Source: Dillenia suffruticosa
Lineage: Eukaryota; Streptophyta; Magnoliopsida; Dilleniales; Dilleniaceae
DNA length: 64,000 bases
Reading direction: 5' to 3'
Assembly (NCBI GenBank): GCA_033439265.1
Contig: JAVTVX010000001.1
Coordinates: 21,470,608-21,534,607 of the forward strand
The position numbers and the translations under genes are program-made. Under the pieces are notes generated by a model. The model searched no databases. It was not told the origin of the DNA and was given only the letters and a program-made list of their open reading frames with translations. Below, piece by piece: positions 31,564-44,170 of this stretch. Numbering within the stretch: the stretch's first letter is position 1; every line of letters starts with the position of its first letter.

Positions 31564-32100
31564 TCAAACAATTTTACTAGAAATATAAGAGACTATAATA
31601 CACAACTGCTTCAAAACCTGAGTTTTATCGGCGACCGGTGATTTGGATGGATCCTGAAATCCCAGCTGGCAAGTATTTACGTTGTCCGCCGCTTTACTTG
31701 CCGTAAAAACTGCATATTTTGAAGTATTGTTGTTGAGGAAGAGAGTAATTTCGGGAATATAGAAGGCTACAACTTCATTCACCAAACCAAGACAGTTTTG
31801 TAGAGGCTTGATCAATGGAGGGTCAGGCTTTTGCGCTTGGAGATACTCGATGAAGTTGAGTGTCTCATTTCCTTTTGCCAAAGCGGCGTCGTTCACGATC
31901 ACTGCTAGAGCACTAGGACCTTGTGCACTTGCTCCTCTGGGGTCAGCTCTAATCGTTGACACACACAGATCATAAGATGGTGTGTATTTGCATGTCTTCT
32001 CCACTGAATCCTCATTGGGTGTTGGAGAAGATTGAGCCACGGCTCCAAGGAAGAGACAGAGAGAAATACTAAAAAGAAGAAAGAGAGATTTTGTAGACAT
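31564..32100 (-). CDS. Pectinesterase/invertase inhibitor (PMEI superfamily, putative invertase inhibitor type)
   Basis: This is a single-exon gene of 178 residues. Residues 1-22 form a signal peptide (SLFLLFSISLCLFLGAVA, cleavage before Q23), so the protein is secreted to the wall or vacuole. The mature part has the four conserved cysteines of the family: C37 and C46 (first disulfide) and C103 and C144 (second), plus a C-terminal Cys in KQLC. The four-helix-bundle pattern and phrases such as RADPRGASAQG and DALAKGN-like ALAKGNETLNFI resemble putative invertase inhibitors of the Pla a 1 type rather than the PMEI domain of pectinesterases. The target enzyme (invertase or pectin methylesterase) cannot be told from sequence alone. 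No break is seen. Confidence 0.92.
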   Translation of the reverse strand: MSTKSLFLLFSISLCLFLGAVAQSSPTPNEDSVEKTCKYTPSYDLCVSTIRADPRGASAQGPSALAVIVNDAALAKGNETLNFIEYLQAQKPDPPLIKPLQNCLGLVNEVVAFYIPEITLFLNNNTSKYAVFTASKAADNVNTCQLGFQDPSKSPVADKTQVLKQLCIIVSYISSKIV

Positions 32101-32163
32101 GATTTCGGGCAGAGAAAGGTACTGAATATGGAGATCATGGGAAGAACACTTATTGTTAAGCAG

Positions 32164-32174
32164 AATATATAAAG
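32164..32174 (-). promoter_or_regulatory. TATA box of the inhibitor gene
   Basis: CTTTATATATT on the minus strand lies 64-74 bases upstream of the ATG at 32100, a normal TATA-to-start spacing with a short leader. Confidence 0.65.
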
Positions 32175-33995
32175 GGTAAACGTCCTTTAAATTTCTAATT
32201 AATTTAAGTCACGTTTGGGATTTCCTTTCATTTTGTAACTTATTATGTACCATACCGGAAAGTTTGAAATTGCTATTCTTGCATTTGAATTAAAATAGTA
32301 ATAGTTACATTATTAAGAATAATTCTAGGGGACAGAATTAAAATAAAAAATACCTTATTAAGAGAATGAGTCAAAAAATACCCATATGAATTGCATTCGA
32401 ACAATTTGTATATTAATTTTATTTTTTAAATTAGTCTACGTCAGTATATATTGAATAATTTTTAATAAAATTATATGCGTGTTTGAAATAATTTAAATAA
32501 ATAAATATTAAGAATATGTCAAAATATGTTAATGTGTATTGAATTAAATGTATTTGAATAATTTATTCATTTATTTTATATTTGGAACCGAATGATAATC
32601 GAGTTAAATTCATTTAAAGTAAACTTTTTTCAAAAATAATAAGCAATATTTTGAAATATATGTTACTTTAGAAAGTTTGAAACCGTAAAAAATGAATATT
32701 CATACATTTGAATATATGTGATAAAATAAATGAAATCGAAACAATTCATATATTTACATTGAATTTGAGATATAACAATTAAGGAAAAATATTTCATAGA
32801 TGGTAAGCAAACCCTAGATCCCACGGAAACAGAAATGGGGAAACATTTTTACAAATTTAGAAGCATTGGACTAATGCTACTCAATGAGATGTGAATAATT
32901 GTAATGAACAATTATATTATAGTTGTGAAACTTTTGTTAACCTTTCTATTTAGATCGACCAAAATTAACAAAATCAAAATTCAAATAAAATGGAAGAAAA
33001 AAAATATATCTACGTAAATCTCAATTTTATCTAATTTTACGGACACGATTAATTATATAAATTTTTCGAATATAATTTTAGCACATCTTTTCACGTACCA
33101 AAAAGGAAAAGGACTAATGATGTTTTAGTGAAAGTTATTTATAATTTAAAAGTTTCTCTTTTTAATTAATTAATAAATCAAGATTAAGATTTTGATTTGT
33201 AGCATTGGCTTGGCAAAAGAAGTAAAGAAAACCTTCATGGATTCATAACCCTAACTTTCCTAATTATTTACTAATTACAACTATATATTAAATTAAATTA
33301 GTGCAGAAGAAATTAATTAGCAACATTATTCTATATTTAAATTTAAATATATTTTGTGGTGCGGCATTTTGGTGCTCTGTCTCCTAGTTCTATATTTATA
33401 AACGATATATACATAACTCAAAATATTAATTCAATAAATTTAAATTTAAATTCAAATTATATAATAGAAACACAAATCAATTTTTTTAAAATTTAAAACA
33501 TTTCAAATAGATGGCAATGATTTAACTGATTTCTCGATATCGATGTTTTCCTCTGAAACGTCTCGACATATTAAATTAATTAATATTTATAAAAATTTCT
33601 TATATTTTTCATATTTAATTATAATTTTTATTTTTCTTATAATTAATAATTATATATTTAATCATTTAGGTTTTTATTATAAAATATGGTTATATATAAA
33701 AGTTCTTATTTTTTTTTTATATTCATACATTTTTAAACATTTCTTTTCTTATTCATTCAAAATATCGTTTTCATATATTATTTTCATTTTCATTTATATG
33801 CAACCTAATTTTTTGTCAAACTAATTCAACAAAAAAAATATATCAAAATTCAACAAAGAAAATATGTCAAAATATGACGTCATCATGATTTTCTCCCGTT
33901 GTCCTGAAATTATTAATAACTGCAAACAAGGCGACAAAGAAAAGGAAACTATGAGCCAATTTCTAAGTTGGTTTAATTTACCGTGAGACCATTGC
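32175..33995. other. AT-rich intergenic DNA
   Basis: Very AT-rich sequence with no gene. The open frame at 33543-33824 is a low-complexity artefact rich in Phe, Ile and Tyr. Confidence 0.55.
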
Positions 33996-34217
33996 TAAGT
34001 TGGTTTAATTTTGTTTTTTTTTTTTTTTTTTGGTATTAATGAATCAATATTTGGATTATTTAATTAATTCAATTCGAATACTATAAAGTTTAATTTAGAG
34101 ATTGACTTTTCTAATATTTTTATTTTCATTTCTAAAACTCGAATTTAAAATTTTGATTAAATGAAATTAATGCTCTGTTATTAAATCTACAAAACATTGG
34201 TGTTAAGTTGGTTTAAT
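33996..34217 (-). mobile_element. tRNA-derived SINE, antisense, with 14-bp target-site duplication
   Basis: TAAGTTGGTTTAAT occurs at 33996-34009 and 34204-34217. The body opens with a long T-run (34013-34031), the tail of a minus-strand element, and includes TTCAATTCGAATACTATAAAG and AAACTCGAATTTAAAA, which match the family seen at 17631-17804. A third copy of the target word at 33964-33977 belongs to a local host duplication. Confidence 0.75.
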
Positions 34218-35245
34218 GCCGTAAACTCACTAAATTTTTAACTTTGATTCGATATTAGTTGGGTTTTTATTTTAATTTTTTTTATCAAATTTTCATAAAC
34301 CTCCGTCAAAATCTACCAAGTGAAATGAAATTTACTAGGAAAATATGTTTGTATAATATATTTTGCAAAATTTTTAATATTTTGCAATATTTCCAAAAAA
34401 TGATTCCTTGGGAATTTCTTAATGTTTCATAAATAAAAAGACCAAATATTGCATCATTTAGGATATTTCGCATAAAAAATTGTCAAAATTTTTCCTTAAA
34501 ATGTAAAAAATTATTTGTTGTGTGTCGTTAGTATCTATACTATAGATTGACTTAAGTACATTTTAAGTAAAAAAAATATATTTGTAAAATTGTTTGGTAA
34601 AAAAATTATTCGAATTTAAGATTACGGAAACAAAAAACAAGTAAGGTTTTTAATTCCACAAAATCAAATTAGAATGGGTTTGGTTTAGGTTCTTGAGATA
34701 GAAATTATATTTTTGGCCTTATAATTATTCGAAAAGAAAATAATGAAATATACTTTAAACATTTTGATTACTATTAGATCGAGAAATTCGAAATGAGTCG
34801 AAATATACTAACCGTTTCGGCTAAAATAGAAATGAATTGATAACCTTGGATTCGATACGTAATAGTTAACAAATTAAGTAACAAATATAAGGAAAAAGGA
34901 TTGAACAGCAAAACTCATAAACATTTGGTGATCTCAAATGTGTAGATATCAATAATGAATTAGTCATTCATTCATTCAAAAGCTGAATAGGAGAAATATC
35001 AACCATCTCTTTGAAATGTCCTTCATATTAATGGATAGGTAGGACAAGGAATTCAGATAATCCTACCTACTTACATTAACCCATTAAGTTTATTGGTGTT
35101 TCCCCTCAAGATCATTCAAGCTTTGGCTTTGACAATTCTGCAAAACATGGACCTGAATCAGCCTCTGAACCCTCCTCAGAACGATCAAATTGAAACTCTG
35201 CAATGAACAAAACTTGAACTTCCCGAAAGACTGATTTGTTGTCTG
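34218..35245. other. Intergenic DNA and 3' flank of the poly(A) polymerase gene
   Basis: AT-rich sequence. The part nearest 35245 probably holds the 3' UTR of the minus-strand poly(A) polymerase gene. No further gene or repeat is seen. Confidence 0.5.
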
Positions 35246-38200
35246 TTAATCTCTATCCACTGCAACATCCCCGCCGGACTGCTGTGGCAGATGCCGCAAG
35301 TACAATGGGATTCTTTGGCGACTGCTATTTGAGATTTCCCAGAAAGCTTTTGATCCATTTCCACCTCCAGTATTTAGTTGCATGCTATTGGGAAGCTCAT
35401 AGCCTTGCACGATGGCTAACTTGATTGTTCCAGGAGAGCCTGGATATCCATTGTCGAGGTTCTTTAAAAAGTCTTCCTCAATTGATTTGATGCATGTAGA
35501 TTCACCCTTTCCAGATTCTAAGCCCCAGTAAAACACAATGCTTGGTTTTGCTCCCTCAAAATCATCATTTTCGGTGGGATTTGGATCACAGAAACCACAC
35601 ACTTCCTCTATCTGTAGAATCAGTTCAAATGAAGCTTCAGAATCAACTACTTTCCAATAACAATGGTATTAAGAAGCGTCCCTTGTCATGAGCAAGTCCA
35701 ATACTCAAAGCCACAAGGAATGGAGGCAAAGATAGCCTAAAAGGAAGGAAATTCTATCTATAAAAATTTCAGACAATGCTTTAAAACAAAAGTTTTGGAT
35801 ATTGAATGCCTCAACCAAGAACTACAGCCAAATATTTTCACTTGATAAAGGCCTTTTGGAAAAGTCCACAAATTTGTTATGCAACGAATAATACGACAAT
35901 TTTACCAACTACTCAATTTTAAGCATGCTGGATATGAAATATAAAAGATAAGTCCCTCACCTTAAGGATGAGAGTGCGGAAGCGCGACTTCACCCAACCC
36001 ACCCAATCTCTCAACTTGTCGTGATCCAAAGCAGAAAGGGAGATTTTGAGGAATTTTGCATACCTCTTGAAGTAAGGAAAAGGCTCAAATATGTTTTTCC
36101 AGTCAAAAAGTGGACCAAAAATATCCTGATTCATGATACATCCAGAAGAATTTTATTTGTATTAGCATCTAAATAAGCGCAGCGCTACAATTGTCGTAGT
36201 GAGTATTAGGACTATGTTAAAAATTTTCAAAAAATTAAAATCAAGGGCTAAAAGAAGGGACATAGAAACTTTATATATCATCAATCGTAAGTTTAAAGCT
36301 GGTTAACTGCAAGATTAATTAAAACGTTCAGAATGTACCTCAGACATAGCATGCCCCCGAAGCAACTCTTCCCTGATCCTGAGAAACGTGCTCCTGGTGA
36401 TATTACTATGGCAATACTCATGACTACGAGGCAATCTGATAGGCATAAGCGGACGCATATCATTGAAATCAACAGTTGGTGGCATCATTCCATCCAGCAA
36501 GGTTACAGGTGTAGGCCAAGGCCAAAATGCGAATGTTCCAAAGAAGATTGATACCAATAAAGCTAAAGTAGCATTTGGGTGCCTCTGACAAATTAAAGCT
36601 GCAAGAATTGCCAAATGAACTCCTCCAAGAAACCCAAGTAACTGCAGTCAGATACAGAGAATAGGACAGCTATTATAACAGATTATACAAAAGCAGCCAA
36701 CATCTTACAGCAGCAGAGAGAGAGAGATTAAAACTGAAACACATGCCCTTACATTGCCATATATGCCTCGGGTTTTCGCCCAAAATTTAACACACCGCAG
36801 CAGCGCTCGGAAATTCTGTCAGGTGATCAAATATATCATATTCAAACTAATATCGCCAAAATAAAACACAGCTGTATATTCCTGATGAGTCAGCCGATCA
36901 CGCCCACAGGTATGGCCACCTTATTGGAACATTTTACAGCTTCATGGTCAGATGGTGAAATCAAAAGCAATATGCATTATAAAATACCTCGTAGTACTAA
37001 TGCAATATGCACTAGGAAATACCATCTGTCATTGTACTAATATCTTAGACTTGATTGGCTGAATGTAGTAAGTTTGAATCAGCAATATAGACAACCATAC
37101 GTAAACCGGTCCTATGGGTTACCTCCAGATTTGGAACAAGCTGAAGGATGCACCTATTAGCACGTACTCCAGACAAACTTTTCCAACTGAATTCATCAAT
37201 GTTCCAGAAAAAGAAAGGATCAAGAGTGTTCACATACTGCAATTTGTACCATGAGAAAGCCAAGGCCACAATTAGGAGAACCAACATAAGCAGTGACATT
37301 GGCATAAAGAAATTTATGAAGACCATTTTGAAACAATAAATGGTCTACTATGAAAATAAATGCAGAAGGAAAATGGGGAAAGGATGGGTAAAAATGCAAA
37401 GATAATGGAAGAGGTATAGCGGCAGTGTTTTGTTGTTATGATAGTTCATTGAGTAATCATGCAGCTATACTTACTTCAGGAACGGACGATACTTGAAGCC
37501 GAGAATATGGAAGATCAACTGAGATCCCATCAAACTTAAACCGCATCAAAGGCACTTTTGCGTCTTTAACGCAGTGGATTTCGGATATGTCTTGTCTTTG
37601 TTCGAGCAGGTCGCGCAGAACACCAAAAAAGTCCTCCTGTATCAAGAACAAAAATAATGTTGAAAGAGAATACTTAATTAATATCTGCACTATGCAAAAG
37701 AGGTACGTACTCCCATAGTTGCAAAAAAGGGACCAACACACAAGGCATCGATGTCTGATTCTGATCCATGGACCTGCAAAAATTCTCAACATAGGAGTCA
37801 ATAAAGTGCTGAAGTTTGAAAACATTTTTTTCTAATAGCAAAAGAAAAAAGATTGTGTACAAAAAGAAGTTTGACAACATTAAGCATGACATGGCACAAT
37901 GGAAGCTTGAAAAGAATTTGAGATTAAGGTTGTGGAACCCCAAATCTCCTACACTTTGAGAGTCAACTGAATTAAGTTCTTGAAGGAATGGAAAATGTTT
38001 CCCCGAGTGACATATTTGGCACGAGTGAAGAATTTAGCATAGAACCAAAAGCACCATCTTCATTCTTTCTCGACTCGCATCACATATCTAATGAAATTCA
38101 TAATGCGATTGCGATGGACCATGATATAAAAGGTTTCTATATGACTTTTTTATTATGGGTGTCTCATGCCACTGTGCAATGTAACCCAAGTCAAGATTAC

Positions 38201-40210
38201 TGATGATTATCACCCCTATAAAAAACATAAGGAAAATCTATTTCAGGAGAAAGTTTTTCTGGTCTTCACAGTGTCAATCTCCACATAGGTAAATGACTTT
38301 TCAAGTATGTTACCTTCCTATGATAATAAAAGGAGAATACAGTGCAAGTAATCAGAGGAGCATGTGTTGTTGCTCGATCAATAGCCCCTATGGCAATAAA
38401 TATGATATATTCTGCTTAAAATACCACCACTTGAGTAAAATTCCGGATATGGAGGTTATATTAAGTTCCTCTGCACTTTCCTTTTCCTCTTTCCTCCCTT
38501 TTCCCACTGAAAATAGAACGACCCGATAAAGTAAAATAGTTTCTCAATTTGTGAGTGTCAACCTTGCACTCGGGCTGTGCTAATCCTTTCTATATTGTTC
38601 CAATTTTATAGGATGTCCCCGACAGGACAGACAATGTAAAATACTTCGTCTCTCGCATCTATCCATTTTAGGCAAGGAAACAGTAAGATTTTTGGAAAAA
38701 CTATTAAGCAAATCATATCTATCGTCCATGGAAGATAAAGTGATGGTAGCCTTGCTGCAAAATCACCGATGTAGAAGCTATAGAAATAGTCGTTTTCCTC
38801 AGACCATCAAATATATGCACAAAATACAAATTTGAAATACAGAATTTAATTGCAAAACCTACTCCGAGACCGTAGGATCCATATGCTAATATTGTAGCTC
38901 TAGCTGAATGTATCTGCTGCTTTGGAAGATGATGCCGCCATGCAACATTCTTTATCCAAGTAAGTACTATCTGTAGAAAGATAAGAGCAAAGATGTAAAA
39001 TTTATGATGAAACTAATATCTTCAAACATGGATATGAAATGTTTGTAACATAAAACAGAAAAATAAATACTACGGTAATGACGTGAATTGTCGAATCAAC
39101 CACATAGCATGCAACACGGTAGCACAACAATAGCCAGTGATCCAGCAAAAAGAAAAAAGGAAAAAAAAAAGGGACCAAGTCCGAAACAAATTAGGACAAC
39201 AAGTAAGAGCAGTCGTAAACACCAACAGTCGGCAACTTCCACAATCATATAAACCTCTAAACCTAAAGAGATGACAAGTGCAAAACCTAATCATCCCAAA
39301 TTCAAACAAGCTTGAAGGGCTCCAATGCATTCATGGCATTTGGAAATGCAAGACCTGTTATCTCCAAAACCATTGCTTACAATTTAACAAGTTCTGATAC
39401 ATCATCTCGCACAATGGATCATCTATCTCTTGGAAAACATCCTCCTTTTTCCAAGGTTTAATTTTAGTATTGGCAAAGGAGGCTCCTTTACAACCATATT
39501 CAAAAGAAATATCTGAAAAAATACAAAGTGAAAATTCGAGCATTGTCTTCTTTCTTCAAGACTTTGCAGTCATCGAACAACTTAATCAATTCATTTGACA
39601 GACAATAGAAATGAGAGAAAATCAACAATCAAATAAACCTTAAATTATCTTACCTTATCATAATCAAATAGAGAAGTAAAAAGCTACGAATAAACTCCAA
39701 CAATAAGATCAACCAATCGAACACAGAACCCTAAATAATGTACTAAAATTTAATGTGCCTAAACAGTAAATGTAAACCAGTTTAGCGAATGTTAAGGTGT
39801 TAACACAGGACAAACCTTCTTGAGCTTGGCAATGACATTTCTTCTTTTTAATTCCTCTTCCTTAGAAGGCACGAGCCCTTCATTCTCCATAAACTACCAA
39901 ACCCACAAAATTAAAATCAAAATTTAAACTAAACCAGCATCAAAATCTCAAAATCATAAAACAAAAAAGATGATTAAAAAGTTGCGGTTCATACCTGATG
40001 AAGCGAGAGAGACCTTTCTTGTTCCATTTGAACTACATAAGTAAGATTCGGATGAAACCCAGATACAGGATCAATAGGAACTACAGAACTAGGTTCTGCA
40101 AGACCAAATGGGTTTGTACAGATTGGGAAATTCAGAGTTCTTGGGTCGATGAATTCATGACGAGAAGGAACAGTGACAACGTCAGTTGGATTAGGATATA
40201 CATTGGCCAT
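35246..40210 (-). CDS. Poly(A) polymerase, short PAPS3-like form
   Basis: The enzyme adds poly(A) tails to RNA 3' ends. Ten exons give 545 residues: 39995-40210, 39816-39893, 38863-38970, 37711-37773, 37475-37636, 37123-37236, 36753-36815, 36339-36641, 35961-36125 and 35246-35611. Every intron is in phase 0. The nucleotidyltransferase core is complete: GSYGLG at 129-134, VHGSESDID with catalytic D141 and D143, and the third Asp in GISVDL (D196). Next come the central domain (VRANRCILQLVPN, CVKFWAKTRGIYGN, LLGFLGGVHLAIL) and an RNA-binding-type domain from about residue 330. It ends soon after that domain (AVDRD) without the long Ser/Lys-rich nuclear-localisation tail of PAPS1/2/4, as in Arabidopsis PAPS3, which is cytosolic. 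An in-frame ATG at 40276 would add 22 residues (MVNPKNIG); I chose 40210 by caution. The core looks active. Confidence 0.92.
37774..38862 (-). other. Large intron within the poly(A) polymerase catalytic motif
   Basis: This intron of 1089 bases falls between GSYGLG and VHGSESDID, that is, inside the active-site region. I see no nested gene in it; the plus-strand open frames here look random. Confidence 0.65.
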
Positions 40211-40450
40211 AGAGAATCCTAAAGAATCCCAGAACAAAGAAATTGGATTCTTGCCAATATTTTTTGGGTTTACCATTGAATTAAAATGCGAGAGAGAGAT
40301 TTTGCTTGTCTTGCTTTTTTTGAACTTGCAACGGTGTAAAGTGTTCGGACCAAGGGAGGGAGGGAGGGGGAAGAGAGAGACTATATTCACGCAGTGGTCA
40401 ACCTCTTAAAAAAGAACTGGCGACGTGTCATCTCCTTGCTGACGCAAAGT

Positions 40451-40460
40451 GTCGTCGTTT
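40451..40460 (-). promoter_or_regulatory. AAACGACGAC motif upstream of the poly(A) polymerase
   Basis: GTCGTCGTTT on the plus strand reads AAACGACGAC on the gene strand, about 240 bases upstream of the ATG at 40210 and 175 upstream of the ATG at 40276. The AAACGACG core is shared with the FCA promoter boxes at 16453 and 16491. Confidence 0.25.
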
Positions 40461-41329
40461 GTTTCTTATTCTGGTCAGAAAAATCCCGTTCAAGAAAACG
40501 TAGCGACCATTTATGTGAAATTACAATACTTTCCTTTTGTTCTGACGATAAGAAAAAGAAATATAAAGGACAGATATTGATTGAGATCACTTCCACTCGA
40601 CAAAATATTGGTAATTTTTTTTTGAAATTGTAAAATTATAATCCTAATTCCCTGTTGAAAATATATATTTTTTCAAAAAAATTATATTTTATATTAAATT
40701 ATATCTCGAACAAAATGACAGATGAAGAAATAAATTAACATATTGAAAAAATATTACAGATAAATAGAAATAAAAGAAATTTTGAAAAATACATTCAAAA
40801 TTCGCCATTATATCATTTTGAACAAAAATATTTTTATTTTATATACGTCTAATATTATAATTCGTATATTATAATCACAAGAATTGAAAAAGCAGATACA
40901 ATGATAACAATCAAATCTTTATTCCAATAAATAGATCGATTAAGAAAACTGATACTATATATTATTTTAATTAGGTTATTTTTATATTAGGAAATAATTT
41001 ATAAAAATTTTTGTTGGGTATTGTCCTTTATACAAATTAAGTTAATTTTCTACAATAACTATGGTTGGATGTGTACCATATCGTAATCTGCTAGCTGTAA
41101 TCACATGAATTGAGAACACACATACAATGTATATATATATATATATTTTTTAATTAGTCTTCTTTTCACCTTAACCACTTTTGCACCCAATGATCCTTGG
41201 CATAAGCAATGTGAAAGGTTTGCCCTTTATTTAGTAAATTTACTTTATAAATGTATCTTGTACATATAATCTGTATACTTCTTGTTCCTGTATTGTAATT
41301 GTTGTTTTATATGCAAAAATAATCATAGT
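40461..41329. other. AT-rich intergenic DNA
   Basis: Upstream of the poly(A) polymerase gene. It is AT-rich with a short (AT)n near 41131-41146. No gene is seen. Confidence 0.5.
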
Positions 41330-41975
41330 GTTTCAATTTTTAAAAATAACCGAAGAATTTAATTCATAAAGTTATCGATAACTATTGTATTATGTTGAAA
41401 TTACTGTTTTACATGTAAAAACTAATCGTTGAGTTGCAAAAATTAATGGTTAAGTCGAATATAATTGTTGAACTTAAACTCTTAAGAAAAATATAAGAAT
41501 TTATTCTATAAATTTATCAATATGTAAAATTTATAAATTAGCATGCAAAAAATAATCGTAGAGTTTCGACTCTCAAAATCTTACAAACAATAGAAGAATT
41601 TATCTTAAAAATTTATTGGTACATAAGATTTGAAAACCATTGTGTGGTGTGTTAAAATTATTATTTTACACGTAAAAAGTAATTTTCGAATCATAAAAAG
41701 TAATTGTTCAATTTCGACTCTTAAAAAATAGAAAAATTTATTCGATAAATTTATCGATACATAAAATTTATCTTTTAAATTTATCGATACGTAAATCTAT
41801 AAACTATTAAGCTCCGTTAAAATTACTGTTTTACATTAAAAAAGTTGATGAATTTCAACTCTTATAAAAACAGAAAAATTTTATTTTATAAATTTATCGG
41901 AACGTAAAATTTGTAAGATACCGTTTTAAGTTGAAATTACCGTTTTACATGCAAATTAGGTATCAACTCTTATAA
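41330..41975. repeat. Degenerate AT-rich minisatellite, about five units
   Basis: The word GTTGAAATTACTGTTTTACA recurs with changes at about 41394, 41651, 41816 and 41930. Each copy is followed by words like GTAAAAAGTAATCGTTGA, TTTCGACTCTTAAAA, GAAAAATTTATTC and AAATTTATCGATACGTAAAATTT. Unit length varies from about 114 to 165 bases, so this is an old, eroded tandem array. Confidence 0.7.
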
Positions 41976-43872
41976 AATAAAAAAAAAAGAAAGAAAAAAA
42001 TCACTCCATCGATTTGTGTTGAATAAATCAAGTTTAGTGATTATTTCTTAATTGAATGTTTTTAAACATAATTAATTAGAGATTACAAAGAAAAGAGTTA
42101 TTAATGTGGACATAGCCTAATCTTACCAACCTTTTGGTGAATTTTCATTAATTAAATTTATTTTAATTTAATGAGTTAGGTTAGACTCTAAAACTACACA
42201 CATTCACTTAAATAACTTTTCTTAACCTCTGTCTTTATTTAGACAAAAATAAATAATTAGTATTAGTGATGTGATTAACCTAAATTATATCGTTCTCACA
42301 TCTTGCTTGTGTCACATACATAACGTACTTAGGTTTGTAACCCTAATATTACTAATATGAAATAGAGGAAGATTCTCATCCAACCTAGTCCAAGTTTGTC
42401 AAAGTTTTTTGGTTAAACCATACGGAGAAGAAAGGAGAATTGCAATTCTTTGCATGGCATGAATTTATCGTAATAGAGGGATTAACTTTATTACGATCGA
42501 ATCTCAATTATTTATTTTTATGATAAATCGGATAATATTTATTAGATATTTCGGTTTTACTTAACAGTAAAAAATTAAGATAATTTATATATATATATAT
42601 AAAGTTGAACGTTTTATATTAGATTTAAGTCAGATTTTAAATAAATCTATATAGATTGATTGTCTTCGTTATGTTGCTACTAACGGATATCACCAGTTTG
42701 ATTTTGAATCTTCCAAATTATTCTAGCGAGAAATCCAAACCAATTTTTTTCATGATATGTCGATAAAAAATTCATTCTTCTCATAAAAATAGGAAGTTGA
42801 ATCAATAAAAATTTCTTTTTAATTAATCTTTGTTGTTAATTCTCTTATTCAATGAGTGTTTGATCCATTCCGTAGAAATCAATAGAAAAGGCCAATCCCT
42901 TGTAATATATTAATAGATCTTTTATTTTTTAAAATCTTTATTCTGATTCAAAATCGTGATCTACCCGATATTTGTTTTTATCACATATGAAGTGTTATTC
43001 TGATTGCCATCAAACTCACTAAATATGACATAAATTTCCCTCTTCTGTTCAAGAAAAACTATCAAACTAATACTTACTACTTATTCTAATTCCAAGTGCA
43101 ATTTGTTTCATTCAAATGCTAGTTCATGTTATTTAACTAATACTTACTGGTTTCTTTTGCTAAAACATTTGCTTCGGTAACGATTAAATTCATAAATTTT
43201 TTATCCGATCAAATAGAGTCGATTATATTTATACAACAACAACAATGTTTTTATTCTATCAAATAGAATCGATTATACGAATATTTTTATATCATTGTAT
43301 TATATTTCATATCATATAGTTACTTATATAATTATTTTTTATATGATAAAAATAATTATACTTTTAACCCATTAAATGAAATCAGTAATATGAATATTTT
43401 TATGGTTATTATATTTTGTTTTATATTATATATTTATCTTATTCACACAACTTAATATATTTTTAACGGAAGAAAATCATATGAAAATCAAATCGAATAA
43501 CCAAGATGTGAGCTGGGCAAAAATGGGATTTCACACCTAATTGGCCTCAATAATTCCGGGAAGTGCCATTTGTCTGTTTCTCGTTTCCCCTTTTGACGTG
43601 AGAATAATCATTTTACCCAAATTATTAATTAGATCAATTCAATGCAACAAACCAAATCCAAATTTTATTTTTTTTATAAAAAAAAAAAGAAAGAGAAAAG
43701 CGTAAGAGCAGAGCTAAAAGGGGCTGAAAAGGGAATTTCATTTCTTGAGCTTAATAAATTGATAGAAGACTAGAAATAAAAAACAAAACAAATTGAATAG
43801 CTACCTTTGTGTGTTGAGGTGAGATTCTAGCAAACTATGCTGAAATTATGTGTATGTGTGATTGTGTGTATC

Positions 43873-43874
<2 letters not shown>
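41976..43874. other. AT-rich intergenic DNA and 3' flank of the small ORF
   Basis: No gene is recognisable. The last few hundred bases may be the 3' UTR of the minus-strand ORF at 43907-44170. Confidence 0.5.

Positions 43875-43905
<31 letters not shown>
43875..43905. repeat. (AG)n microsatellite abutting the stop of the small ORF
   Basis: A clean AG run of about 31 bases on the plus strand, read as (CT)n on the minus strand, begins directly after the TAA of the 43907-44170 ORF. Confidence 0.92.
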
Positions 43906-43906
<1 letters not shown>

Positions 43907-43909
<3 letters not shown>

Positions 43910-44169
43910 GATTGTACAACCACAGAACATAAAGAAGCAGCAAAGCATAGCCACTAGGACGACGGATTCGAGGACGGTGACTATAGTCCAATAAACGTTG
44001 TCGACGATGAAGAAATCGAACAATCTCCTGAAGCCCTCCGCATTCAAACTCCAAGCTGTGAAGAGATACGAGATGTTGACGTCTGGCAATCGAAAGATTG
44101 AGGTTGGGAGAGAGAAGTTTATGTCCAGCCACCTCCAAGCCCACCAAGACCTAAAACTCCACCACGACA

Positions 44170-44170
<1 letters not shown>
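43907..44170 (-). CDS. Small Trp-rich, C-terminally anchored membrane protein (87 aa), hypothetical
   Basis: An ATG at 44168-44170 and TAA at 43907-43909 give 87 residues. The N-terminus is rich in Trp (MSWWSFRSWWAWRWLD), followed by a polar middle with INFSLPTSIFRLPDVN and a hydrophobic C-terminal stretch of about 30 residues (WTIVTVLESVVLVAMLCC and FFMFCGCTI). The layout suggests a tail-anchored or C-terminally embedded small membrane protein; the amino-acid make-up is protein-like, unlike the overlapping frames. I do not know its function. A (GA)n run touches the ATG on its 5' side and a (CT)n run follows the stop. A frame from 44147 in another register overlaps it, but it runs into the repeat and lacks a protein-like sequence. 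Confidence 0.6.

Noticed and set aside
33543-33824. 93-residue open frame rich in Phe/Ile/Tyr
   Set aside because: Low-complexity AT-rich DNA gives such frames by chance.
40208-40276. Upstream in-frame ATG of the poly(A) polymerase
   Set aside because: It cannot be excluded, but the added 22 residues show no conserved feature, so the downstream ATG was kept as the start.
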